In this document: positions 56,608-64,000 of the stretch, piece by piece | How the letters are laid out: every line of letters begins with the position of its first letter | How positions within the stretch are numbered: position 1 is the stretch's first letter | Origin: Pseudomonas massiliensis | Lineage (GTDB): Bacteria; Pseudomonadota; Gammaproteobacteria; Pseudomonadales; Pseudomonadaceae | Length of the DNA stretch: 64,000 bases | Direction of reading: 5' to 3' | NCBI RefSeq assembly: GCF_000826105.1 | Contig: NZ_CCYK01000007.1 | Location: forward strand, 1,612,001-1,676,000 | Notes under the pieces: model-generated | Told to the model about the DNA's origin: nothing | What the model saw: the letters and a program-made list of their open reading frames with translations, nothing else | Database searches by the model: none | Position numbers and translations under genes: made by a program

Positions 56608-57777
56608 TCAGTGAGGCGCGCGCAACGCCTGGCTCAGCGGGCCCTTGCCATGGAGGCGCCCGAAGACCAGGCCGATGCCTACCGCGCCAAGGCATGCGCA
56701 GGCAGCGAGGCCAAACGCCAGGGTTGCCTGCCCTTCGGCCACCAGGTACAGGCCCACACCGGTGGCCATGGCTTCGGCACTGGCCCAGGTAAGGGTCAAA
56801 AGGCCCATGGCAAAGGCAGGTCGGCCGGGCATCAGCCCCAGGACCATGACCTGGTACAGCGGGCCGAACACCATCTCGGCCAGGGTCAGGCACAGCACGG
56901 CAAGGAAGGCCACGGGCACGCTCTGCGCCGCCTGGAGCAGGCCGAGCACTCCGACCCCCATGACCCCATTGGCTGCAATGACCAGCCAGCGTCGGGGCCT
57001 GGCCGCCAACAAGCGGGTCAGTGGTAACTGCAGCAGTACGATCATGCCGCTGCTGAGAGCGAACCATAAGCCGATGCTCTGTGCCGAGAGCTGTTCGCGG
57101 GCGAAGAAGGGAAAGACGTTGTAGAACTGGCTGAAAGCGAAGAATGATAGCGCATTGAGCAGCAGGAACATCCCCAACGCCTTTGCTGAGGTAGCGCTGG
57201 TCGCTCCCCTTGGTTCGGCCCTGGCCTGGGCAGGGGCCAGGTCGCTGATGAAACCGGTCAAGGCCAGGGTAGCCAGGCAGTAAACCACCGGAACCATCAG
57301 GTACCAGGGCGCAATTTCGTCCAGGACAAGCGCCGACAGGAAAGGCGTGACTCCGGCGCTCAGGTTGAGCGCTACGTTTTCCATGGAGAACGCCCGCACC
57401 TGGTCTTGACCCGCGCCGCCCGCCGCTAGGTAGGTGAGCTGCGCCAGAGAGGCCAGCGAGTGCGCGACACCGAACATCGCGGCCAGGGGTAGCCAAGCCT
57501 CCAGGCGATAATGGCCGTGGCTGTAGAGCCATTGCAGCCCGGCGGCGGCGAGGATGATGGTCAGCTGTGTCAGTACCAGCAGACGGCGCAGACGCCAGCG
57601 GCCGATCCAGGGTACGAATACCAGCCCGCCGGCCCGATTGGCCAGGGCGATGGTAGCGGCCAGCAGGCTGATATCGGCCGGGCTGAAGGGGGCCTCCCGG
57701 CTCAGCCATACGGCGAAAAAGGAAAACAGCAGGCTCCAGCTGCCCCAGGTGGTAAAGCGGATCAGATAGATAGCCAT
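56608..57777 (-). CDS. MFS transporter of the radical-SAM/ATP-grasp operon
   Basis: A 389-residue 12-helix transporter resembling the MFS_1-like group that includes 3-phenylpropionate and nucleoside symporters (IYLIRFTTWGSWSLLFSFFA; LSLQ-like loop RWRLRRLLVLTQLTIIL). It is the last gene of the five-gene operon and starts two bases after the ATP-grasp stop, so it is translationally coupled. Export of the operon product, giving self-protection as BacE does for bacilysin, is the simplest role; import of a precursor is possible. Direction cannot be told from sequence. Confidence 0.82.
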   Translation of the reverse strand: MAIYLIRFTTWGSWSLLFSFFAVWLSREAPFSPADISLLAATIALANRAGGLVFVPWIGRWRLRRLLVLTQLTIILAAAGLQWLYSHGHYRLEAWLPLAAMFGVAHSLASLAQLTYLAAGGAGQDQVRAFSMENVALNLSAGVTPFLSALVLDEIAPWYLMVPVVYCLATLALTGFISDLAPAQARAEPRGATSATSAKALGMFLLLNALSFFAFSQFYNVFPFFAREQLSAQSIGLWFALSSGMIVLLQLPLTRLLAARPRRWLVIAANGVMGVGVLGLLQAAQSVPVAFLAVLCLTLAEMVFGPLYQVMVLGLMPGRPAFAMGLLTLTWASAEAMATGVGLYLVAEGQATLAFGLAACACLGAVGIGLVFGRLHGKGPLSQALRAPH

Positions 57778-57779
57778 GG

Positions 57780-59009
57780 TCAGTCCAGCCGGTAGGCGGG
57801 CGACGCCGGCCCCAGGTCCGTGTTTATACCGAGCCCGGCCAGGCATTGGCGTACTGCCTGTTCCTCGCCACTGACCAGGCCCACCCAGGCGTAGTCCGAA
57901 GTGCCCATGGCCGGTACGTGACTTTCTTCCGCCGCGAACTGGGTATGCCACGCCCTGGACGCGGGTACGGTCACGCTGTTGAGCCGTGCGGATGTCCAAA
58001 GGCCATACCAGACGCCCAGAGTTGGCTTGGGCCTCTCAAGCCTCGCTTCCAGCGTGGACATTGCTTCCCCAATGGGCAGCAGAAGCACATGGGCGAGCAG
58101 CTCGGTGGGTAGATGACCCCATGCCAGGGCGACCTGCTCGAGCACGGTCGCGCCGCCGATGCGCCCCGGGTTTGCGTCGATCAATCGAAGACCGGCAGGC
58201 CCGGCGATGCATTCGCTATGGAACCAGCCATCCTTGAAACCGGCTGTCTGGAACAGTCGCTCCAGGGCGCTCCAGCCATGCTCGAGCTGCGTGCGATCCA
58301 GGCCATCGGTGGAAGGAAAGCGGTTGGCGACTTCGGTGAGCCCGATGCGAACGCGTAGCGACACGCCTGCTCGACATAGCTGCCCCTGGCGCATATAACC
58401 CTCGAAGCTGATGAGACGGCCTTCCAGGCAAGGCTGGAGTATCCAGCTGTCCGGGGTCACAAGATGATGCTGCGCCAGATGCACTCGCACCTGGGCCAGA
58501 GCACCTGGGCCTCCCTCCACGTGGCCCACGGCATGCCCGCCGGAGCAGCAGCCTGGCTTGATGACCCAGCGACGGCCTGGCTCTGCCAGGAAGGGCTCCA
58601 ACCGTTCAGGTTCAAAGGCGCTGAATGTCTCGCTGGGCACGGAAAAGTCTCCAGCGTAGGCCGAGGCTGTCGACTTGTCGCTCAGGCGCACGGCCGCCGG
58701 ACCTGGGTAAGCCCAGCCATGGGCCCGGGCAATGGCTTCCACCAGAGGCAATTGTTCATCGAACAAGGTGGTGACGGCGCGTATGCGATCGCGCAGACGG
58801 GCGTGACGCTGAAGAAAACCTTCGATGCCTTCGCGTGTGAGCGGCACGTCATGAAAGCGGGAGGGGGAAAAGGTCTGCCAGGTCTGCGCTGGCAAATGCT
58901 GCCTCGGGCCCAGCACCAAGGGCTCCAGGCCATGGCCGGCCAGCGCCGTCTCAAGGTATTTCAGGGCCACTGGCCCAATGCCGAGGATAAGTAACAGGTC
59001 ATTCGCCAT
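57780..59009 (-). CDS. ATP-grasp ligase
   Basis: A 409-residue carboxylate-amine ligase-like protein. It has a Rossmann-like preATP-grasp domain (LLLILGIGPVALKYLETALA) and a central ATP-grasp fold (RWVIKPGCCSGGHAVGHVEG as the glycine-rich loop; ILQPCLEGRLISFEGYM; GLRLIDANPGRIGGATVLEQ, in which the Asn and neighbouring acidic residue should bind Mg-ATP). Members activate a carboxylate as acyl phosphate and join it to an amine, as in L-amino acid ligases such as BacD. It overlaps the aminotransferase gene by 11 bases and has its own AGGAGG. Predicted to make an amide or dipeptide from amino acids made by the upstream enzymes. Confidence 0.8.
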   Translation of the reverse strand: MANDLLLILGIGPVALKYLETALAGHGLEPLVLGPRQHLPAQTWQTFSPSRFHDVPLTREGIEGFLQRHARLRDRIRAVTTLFDEQLPLVEAIARAHGWAYPGPAAVRLSDKSTASAYAGDFSVPSETFSAFEPERLEPFLAEPGRRWVIKPGCCSGGHAVGHVEGGPGALAQVRVHLAQHHLVTPDSWILQPCLEGRLISFEGYMRQGQLCRAGVSLRVRIGLTEVANRFPSTDGLDRTQLEHGWSALERLFQTAGFKDGWFHSECIAGPAGLRLIDANPGRIGGATVLEQVALAWGHLPTELLAHVLLLPIGEAMSTLEARLERPKPTLGVWYGLWTSARLNSVTVPASRAWHTQFAAEESHVPAMGTSDYAWVGLVSGEEQAVRQCLAGLGINTDLGPASPAYRLD

Positions 59010-60111
59010 TGCGAGCCTCCTCAGGGTCGAACAGGATTTCGCTCAGTGGCGCGGTGAACAGTTCAGGCTGCAGGGTCACCCTGGCAATCGGCAAGTGGCC
59101 GTTGAGCTGGCCCAGATAAATGCTGGCGCCGCGGTCGAGCAAACGCTGGCGCAAGCGTTCGCCGGCCTGTTCGTTTGCCAAGGGGAGAGTGACGAAGTTC
59201 GTCGCGCTCGGGTAATGCCTTAGCCCAACGGCCGTGGCCATCTCGAAGAAACGGCTGCGCAGGGCGCCTGTAGCGGCGACGAGCAGTTGCCGGTGGGCGT
59301 GGTCTTCCCAGGCTTGGGTCGCGATGGCTTGGGCAAGGGTACCCACTGCATAGTGAAGGCGCGCTGCCTGGGCTATCTCCAGCACATCGGGCGCGGCCAT
59401 GGCGTAGCCTACCCGCAAACCGGCAAGCCCGAGGGCTTTAGAAAAGCTGCGAAGGCGCACCACATTGGGCATGAGCCAGTTACCAGCGGCAGGCGCGAAC
59501 GCCTCGTAAGCCTCATCCAGGATCAACAGCGTGGATTCCGGCAACTCCCGGGCGAAGGCTTGCAGAGCCGCGCCACTGTGGACGCTTCCGGTCGGGTTGT
59601 CCGGGTTGGCCAGGTACACGACCCGGGCCTGGCGTCGCCGTGCGGTCTCGGCGAGGGCGGCCAGGTCAGCGGTCGGCGCAGGGTATAGCGTGTAGCCCAC
59701 GAGACAGGCGCGAAGCCCGAGCGAGCGTGCGAAGTAATCCACCGTCGGGTAGGTGCCCGCCGTAAGAACCACGACGCTGCCGGGGTCGGCGAACGCACGC
59801 AGAAACAGATGGATCAGGGCATCGGCGCCGGCGTCTAGCAGTACCTGATCGCCGGTGAGCCCGTGTTCGCTTGCAATGGCCCGGCGTAGCTCGTAGGCCG
59901 TCGGATCCGGGTACAACCGGGCTTGCTCGAGCAGGCCTTGGCCATAGCGCTGGGCAAGGCTTTCGCTGTATAGCGGCAGGGCTTCGTTGGCGCTCAGGCG
60001 TGCGTCAATGGTCAGGCCGCCTTGGCGTTCAAGCGCGGCGATCCCTGGGAATGGATTGCTCGGCCGGCGCTTGCGCAGGGGCTTGGCTGGCTTGGGGCGA
60101 TGAATGCTCAT
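58999..60111 (-). CDS. PLP-dependent aminotransferase, HisC/CobC-like
   Basis: A 370-residue fold-type I aminotransferase. PLP-binding features: LDAGADALIHLFLRAF, PDNPTG (170-175), D199 in LILDEAYEAF, and the Schiff-base K225 in SFSKALGLAGLRVGY. The general pattern matches class I/II enzymes like histidinol-phosphate aminotransferase and threonine-phosphate decarboxylase, but the locus has no his or cob gene. It follows a hydroxyacid dehydrogenase by a four-base ATGA overlap; a dehydrogenase plus transaminase pair would convert a 2-hydroxyacid through a 2-oxoacid to an amino acid. Substrate unknown. Confidence 0.85.
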   Translation of the reverse strand: MSIHRPKPAKPLRKRRPSNPFPGIAALERQGGLTIDARLSANEALPLYSESLAQRYGQGLLEQARLYPDPTAYELRRAIASEHGLTGDQVLLDAGADALIHLFLRAFADPGSVVVLTAGTYPTVDYFARSLGLRACLVGYTLYPAPTADLAALAETARRRQARVVYLANPDNPTGSVHSGAALQAFARELPESTLLILDEAYEAFAPAAGNWLMPNVVRLRSFSKALGLAGLRVGYAMAAPDVLEIAQAARLHYAVGTLAQAIATQAWEDHAHRQLLVAATGALRSRFFEMATAVGLRHYPSATNFVTLPLANEQAGERLRQRLLDRGASIYLGQLNGHLPIARVTLQPELFTAPLSEILFDPEEARNGE

Positions 60112-61100
60112 AAACGGTCCCGGTGGTGTTGGCCAGCCAGCAAGGTTTGCAAACCGACTGCGGCTTTGTGACGAAGCTCTTCCAGCGACTGGCGCGAGTA
60201 GAACGCCATGTGTGGTGACCAGAGTACAGGCGGGCCCCTCAGCTCGGGCGGGGGAGGGTTGCGCTCATCGCTGTAGACATCCAGGCCGAGTCCTGCCAAG
60301 GGCGCATGCGCCATGGCCGCGCGCAGCGCACAAGGATCGACCAGCTCTCCCCTCGCGGTGTTCAGCAAATACTTGCCCGCCAGGCAGGCAAGTTCAGGAG
60401 CACCGATCAGATAACGCGTTTCAGGTGTAAGGGGTGCATGCAGGCTAACCAGATCCGCCTGCTCCAGCAGGGCCCGGAGTGTTTCGCAGCGGGTGACGCC
60501 GAGGCTTTTTTCCCAGCCGCTTCCCAGCCAGGGATCATGAAAAACCGTCCTGCAGCCCAACGCCTGAAAGCGCCTGGCCACGGCCGTGCCGATTCGCCCG
60601 AGCCCGACCAGGCCTACTGTCAGGTTCGCGATCCGGGGCAGCGGGCCCAGCTCCCGCCAGTCCCAGCTGCCGCCACGTACCACGGCGTTGGCTTGCGGTA
60701 TTCTGCGCAACAGCGCCAATGCCAGCGCCAGGGTGTGGTCCGCTACTTCCTCCGTACCGTAATCGGGCACATTGGCTACCGAAATACCTGCCCGTCTCGC
60801 GGCGGCCAGGTCAATGTTGTCGACGCCCATGGCGGCGCGGACCAGGGCACGGCACTGGGTGAAGCGAGCCAGCGCGTCGGCGTCCAGCGGAACCAGGTGC
60901 CAGCAGATGAGGCCGTCACAGTCCAAGGCCGAACGAGGCAGGTCCGCTACCGAATCCACGTGGGCGAGCTCCACCTCCGCGTTGGGGCCCAGGACGGCGC
61001 GCTCCAGGTCAGGCTTGTCCACATAGCGATGGCGACGGCCGTCGAGGATGAGAATGCGAAGGCGCCCGGGCGCCTGGGTCTTCAGTAGGGGAAGGTGCAT
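60108..61100 (-). CDS. D-2-hydroxyacid dehydrogenase
   Basis: A 330-residue NAD(P)-dependent dehydrogenase. NAD motif VGLVGLGRIGTAVARRF (from residue 162), catalytic R250 (NTARGELVD), probable E279 (LDVYSDE) and H297 (WSPHMAF). It resembles the CtBP-like subgroup of phosphoglycerate dehydrogenase relatives, lacking any ACT domain. It overlaps the radical SAM gene by 19 bases and carries a strong GGAGGGG. Interconverts a 2-oxo and a D-2-hydroxy acid; in this operon probably on a C-skeleton made by the radical SAM enzyme or feeding it. Confidence 0.88.
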   Translation of the reverse strand: MHLPLLKTQAPGRLRILILDGRRHRYVDKPDLERAVLGPNAEVELAHVDSVADLPRSALDCDGLICWHLVPLDADALARFTQCRALVRAAMGVDNIDLAAARRAGISVANVPDYGTEEVADHTLALALALLRRIPQANAVVRGGSWDWRELGPLPRIANLTVGLVGLGRIGTAVARRFQALGCRTVFHDPWLGSGWEKSLGVTRCETLRALLEQADLVSLHAPLTPETRYLIGAPELACLAGKYLLNTARGELVDPCALRAAMAHAPLAGLGLDVYSDERNPPPPELRGPPVLWSPHMAFYSRQSLEELRHKAAVGLQTLLAGQHHRDRL

Positions 61101-62218
61101 GACTCACCCCTCCAATTGATGAAATCGACGGTTTCGTGTCCTTGGTCATCCACGGTCAGGCGCGTGGCCTGGCTCCCCAGCTCCAGCGAGAGGGTGTGCT
61201 TGCCAGTCACATGGGGAATGACGAACTCGGGCACCGCCAGGTTGGATACATGGCGCTTGAGCTGGCGCAATAGCGTGACGCCCTGGCTCACTCGGGTCGC
61301 ATAGCGGCTATGGCCTGGTGAAAACGGCATGAACTGGTACAGGTAGTGAGGCGTGACCCCGTGGCGATAGAGCCCCATGCAAAGCTCACGCAGAGTAGCC
61401 AGATCGCCGTTTATGCCTGCCAGCAGAGGAATGTTCGCAAAGATCAGCGGCACTGCCTGTTGCAGCGCACGGACGCTCTCCAGAAATGCAGGTGTCAGCT
61501 CTCGTGGATGGACGACGTGAAGCCCAACGGCCATGACCTGATGCCGGGCCAGGCACGACACCAACGCAGGGGTGATACGAAACGGGTTGAAGGAGAGGGC
61601 GCGAGTATGCAGGCGAATGATGATGTCCGGCCGCGTCCGACGCAGACTGGACAGCAGCGCATCGAGGCGGGCATCGGCGAGCATCAGTGGCTCTCCACCG
61701 CTGAGGATCACTTCCTCGACCTCGGGATGCCCGGCCAGGTAATCGAGCGTTGCCTGCCAGGCGTCCTTGCGCAACACGGCCTTGCGGGAGCGGCGCTCGA
61801 GCGTGCGCAACGCCTCGTAGCAGAACTGGCAATAGGCATGGCAGACATTCGACAAGCGTACGATGACCCGATTGTCGTATTTATGCTGGCAGATGCTCGT
61901 GACCATCTCGCCTGGCTGCTCCCAGTTTTCCGTATGGCCGTCATATTCGAGCGGGCCCGCGGCGGATCCCTCCGGGATCAGTTGCAGCCACATGGGGTCA
62001 TGTTCGAGCGGGGTCTGATCGCCATCGACCTGGATCAGACTCACGGCGTACGGGGTAAGGGACACGCGGCGCCGGTCGAAAATTTCCCGCAGACCGTCGA
62101 GCCTCCCGCGCGCCGCAAGCCCCGGGAAGGCCTGAACCAGCTCCTCAAGGGTCGCTACGCAATGCTGCTGCTGCCATCGCCAATCGGTCCAACAGGGTGC
62201 TTCGTCGATGTGGTGCAT
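61082..62218 (-). CDS. KamA-family radical SAM enzyme (aminomutase-like)
   Basis: A 378-residue radical SAM protein of the lysine 2,3-aminomutase family. The cluster motif C126-x3-C130-x2-C133 (VCHAYCQFCYE), the SAM motif SGGEP (173-177) and a probable PLP Lys K340 (VTGKHTL) are present. The two Asp that bind the lysine side chain in Clostridium KamA are not conserved: the YQCD region reads YQFM, and the DAP before the PLP lysine is missing. The substrate is therefore probably not lysine. No efp, epmA or lysine-degradation genes are near, so it is not EpmB. AGGAGG precedes the start; first gene of the five-gene operon. Expected chemistry: 2,3-amino migration giving a beta-amino acid. Confidence 0.85.
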   Translation of the reverse strand: MHHIDEAPCWTDWRWQQQHCVATLEELVQAFPGLAARGRLDGLREIFDRRRVSLTPYAVSLIQVDGDQTPLEHDPMWLQLIPEGSAAGPLEYDGHTENWEQPGEMVTSICQHKYDNRVIVRLSNVCHAYCQFCYEALRTLERRSRKAVLRKDAWQATLDYLAGHPEVEEVILSGGEPLMLADARLDALLSSLRRTRPDIIIRLHTRALSFNPFRITPALVSCLARHQVMAVGLHVVHPRELTPAFLESVRALQQAVPLIFANIPLLAGINGDLATLRELCMGLYRHGVTPHYLYQFMPFSPGHSRYATRVSQGVTLLRQLKRHVSNLAVPEFVIPHVTGKHTLSLELGSQATRLTVDDQGHETVDFINWRGESCTFPY

Positions 62219-62311
62219 CCAGCCTCCTCGTGCGCTGCGTCAGGTCCTGCTACAAGCGGCGATCATAGGAAATACGACGGGCTGCGGGCCTTACGGAAGC
62301 GCCGATAACGA

Positions 62312-62339
62312 CCCTAACTGTTAGCTCGCGAGCCCTAAC
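62312..62339. promoter_or_regulatory. direct repeat in the divergent promoter region, candidate MocR operator
   Basis: CCCTAAC occurs at 62312-62318 and 62333-62339, 21 bp apart (two helical turns). The first copy also lies in the palindrome CTAACTGTTAG. The pair is in the 215-bp gap between the operon (minus) and the MocR-type regulator (plus). MocR proteins such as GabR and PdxR are known to bind direct repeats. Function inferred from position and spacing. Confidence 0.5.
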
Positions 62340-62433
62340 ACCGGGTCAACCGGACCTTTGTGCCCTGGCACGGGTGTTCCCTGGGGCCAGGGGCGGTAAA
62401 GTCTCAGAGCACACAAGCGATACGGCACGTGGA

Positions 62434-63849
62434 ATGGACCCTACAAGTAGTCGCAGCGGCCCCGCGCAGCGGGCCTTCGAAACCATCCGGGAGGTGTTGG
62501 CCAGTGGCACCGTGCGCCCGGGTGAGCAGATGCCATCCATCCGGCAGTGGGCCGCCAGGCCTGGGCTGAGCTTCCATGGCGTGGTTCGCGCCTATGAGCG
62601 ACTGGAAGCCTTGGGGTTGGTCGAAGCCAGCCCTGGCCGTGGCTACTTTGCCCTGAGCGCCGCGGAGTCACTGCCGACGAACCCGCAAGCGCTGAGCCTG
62701 AATACGGAGATGGACGCGTTCTGGTCCATGTTCCATGCGCCAGGGCATGCGCTTAAGCTCGGATGCGGCTGGCTACCGCCTGATTGGATGGATACTCAGG
62801 CACTGGCTCGGGTAATTCGCCGCACCGCCAGCTTCGCGCGAAGCTCGCTTGTGGAGTACGGCGATCCTGTTGGCTACCTGCCACTAAGGGAGGCGCTATG
62901 TCAGCACCTGGGCAGTCGCCTGGGCGTCGCGTTGTCACCGCAGGAAATCCTGACCACCCTCGGCGCGACCCAGGCCCTCGACTTGCTGGTTCGCATACTG
63001 GTAGAGCCAGGAGACCGCGTAATGGTGGACGACCCCTGCAACAGCAGCCTGGTACGGCTGCTGCGGCTACGTGGGGCGCGGGTGCTTGGCATCGAGCGGC
63101 TGGCTCAGGGGCCGGACCTTGCCCAGATGCGCGACCACCTATCGCAAGGCCCGGTGAAGGCGTTTTTCATCAATGCCCGCCTGCACAACCCCACGGGCAC
63201 GACCCTGAGCCCGCGAGCGGCCTGCGACCTGCTCAGGCTCAGCCATGAGCACGGCATCCGGGTAATCGAGGATGACGTCTACGGCGGGTTCTGCTCCGAG
63301 AGGAGCCAGTGCCTGGCTACCCTGGACGGCCTGAGCAGCGTTATCCACGTGGGCAGTTTCTCCAAGACCCTGTCCGCCAATCTACGTATAGGTTATGTAG
63401 TGGGCCCCACCGAGGAAATGGTCAGGCTTGCCGAACTCAAATTGCTGACCAGCGTCGCGGTCCCGAGCTTCTGCGAGCGCTTTCTCGGCGCCCTGCTGGC
63501 CGATGGCAGTTACGAGCGGCATCTGCGACGGGTACGCCGCCGTTTGCAGGCAGCTCAGGCGCATGCCCAGCAGGTGCTGAAAAACTGGGGGTGGGAGTTC
63601 TATCACCAGCCGAGGGAAGGCATGTTCCTATGGATACGACACCCGTCCCTCGGAAGCACGGATGGTTTCATCCAGGCAGCGGCCCAGCAGGGAGTGCTGC
63701 TCGCGCCCGGGAGATTGTTCAGCGCCGCGGAGCAGGACCTTCCCTGGCTGCGCCTGAATGTCGCCCACTTCGATGCCAGCCGCGTATGCGCTCTGTTCCG
63801 CGTCAGGGACGACAACGGTGTTCGTCGTAATTTTGGCCCGGCGGACTGA
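62434..63849 (+). CDS. MocR/GntR-type regulator with aminotransferase-like domain
   Basis: A 471-residue chimera. Residues 1-75 are a GntR winged helix (GTVRPGEQMPSIRQWAARPG; LGLVEASPGRGYF), and residues about 95-460 a fold-type I aminotransferase domain with HNPTG (251-255), the acidic EDDVYGGF and PLP lysine K311 in SFSKTLSANLRIGYV. MocR regulators sense an amino compound or PLP through this domain. It is divergent from the radical-SAM operon and is very likely its regulator. The start at 62434 is one choice; ATG 62374 is in frame, and Shine-Dalgarno support is weak for both. Confidence 0.88.
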   Translation: MDPTSSRSGPAQRAFETIREVLASGTVRPGEQMPSIRQWAARPGLSFHGVVRAYERLEALGLVEASPGRGYFALSAAESLPTNPQALSLNTEMDAFWSMFHAPGHALKLGCGWLPPDWMDTQALARVIRRTASFARSSLVEYGDPVGYLPLREALCQHLGSRLGVALSPQEILTTLGATQALDLLVRILVEPGDRVMVDDPCNSSLVRLLRLRGARVLGIERLAQGPDLAQMRDHLSQGPVKAFFINARLHNPTGTTLSPRAACDLLRLSHEHGIRVIEDDVYGGFCSERSQCLATLDGLSSVIHVGSFSKTLSANLRIGYVVGPTEEMVRLAELKLLTSVAVPSFCERFLGALLADGSYERHLRRVRRRLQAAQAHAQQVLKNWGWEFYHQPREGMFLWIRHPSLGSTDGFIQAAAQQGVLLAPGRLFSAAEQDLPWLRLNVAHFDASRVCALFRVRDDNGVRRNFGPAD

Positions 63850-63890
63850 TCCTGGTTTAACCTCCCTCCAACGAGCGATGGGAGGTTGCC

Positions 63891-64000
63891 ATGCAGGACA
63901 CCGATGTCGACGATGCGGTCGCCAGCCTGTGCCAGCGGCTTGCTGACACGCCAGTGCTTGCGCTCACCGGCGCGGGTATCAGTACCGCATCGGGCATCCC
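63891..64000 (+). CDS. Sir2-family NAD-dependent protein deacylase, partial
   Basis: The gene runs off the window; 36 residues are visible. LALTGAGISTASGIP is the NAD-binding start of sirtuins (GAGIS motif), which remove acyl groups from lysines with NAD consumption. GGAGG seven bases before ATG 63891 fixes the start. It lies 41 bp after the MocR gene on the same strand. Confidence 0.85.
   Translation, partial: MQDTDVDDAVASLCQRLADTPVLALTGAGISTASGI

Noticed and set aside
61082..62218. EpmB (EF-P beta-lysylation aminomutase)
   Set aside because: EpmB genes lie with efp or epmA; here the gene heads a biosynthetic operon, and the substrate-binding acidic residues are absent.

Overview
The window is about 65% GC, densely coded, and reads as chromosomal DNA of a Pseudomonas-type gammaproteobacterium. 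Supporting families are a DUF4946 protein, a DUF3203-like small protein, PotF/PuuB-type polyamine genes, an MHYT-GGDEF-EAL protein, yejABEF and a GapN-type dehydrogenase. Most genes have clear Shine-Dalgarno motifs. I see no rRNA, tRNA, insertion sequence, prophage or CRISPR array.

Layout. 59-3783: an AraC regulator with a SnoaL-like sensor domain, then an operon of a PuuB-like amine oxidase, a cupin and a polyamine-binding protein. 3972-5624: trehalase. 5752-10829: a small secreted protein, a structured RNA leader and a 1390-residue CHASE/PAS hybrid kinase, then a disordered small protein. 10888-17039: an iron-permease-like protein, topoisomerase III (with a LexA-like box and an internal 93-bp perfect duplication), a YdeP-type molybdoenzyme and an aldo/keto reductase. 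17293-22642: small membrane and disordered proteins, an MscS channel, a VOC protein, a phosphatase and a diguanylate cyclase. 22835-27116: a TreS-like glycosidase and a transketolase, convergent across a 12-bp palindrome. 27259-30197: pirin, LysR and an MFS exporter. 30303-36192: the yejABEF peptide importer and ppiC.

36280-37795: a DAHP synthase gene (entry to aromatic amino acid synthesis) preceded by two consecutive small ORFs packed with Tyr/Phe/Trp codons, an intrinsic terminator between them, and a hairpin that holds the Shine-Dalgarno of the synthase. This looks like a two-tier attenuator. 37896-45559: an acetyltransferase, an MHYT-GGDEF-EAL protein, an MHS-family permease, a DUF3203-like protein, MgtC, a methyltransferase, an AraC regulator and a receiver protein. 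45787-52357: five tightly packed genes for a three-receiver hybrid kinase, CheR, CheB, a receiver-kinase and a receiver, with no chemoreceptor. 52379-56541: a kinase-like protein whose phospho-acceptor His is Gln, a repeat protein with a 36-bp duplication in its membrane anchor, and GapN.

56608-63849 is the most novel part. Five overlapping genes run radical-SAM aminomutase-like enzyme, D-2-hydroxyacid dehydrogenase, PLP aminotransferase, ATP-grasp ligase and MFS transporter. They are divergent from a MocR-type regulator, with a 7-bp direct repeat spaced 21 bp in the shared promoter region. The logic resembles bacilysin-type dipeptide clusters (dehydrogenase, aminotransferase, ATP-grasp ligase, MFS), but with an aminomutase-like first enzyme. 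I infer a small amino-acid-derived product and cannot name it. The window ends inside a Sir2-type deacylase gene.
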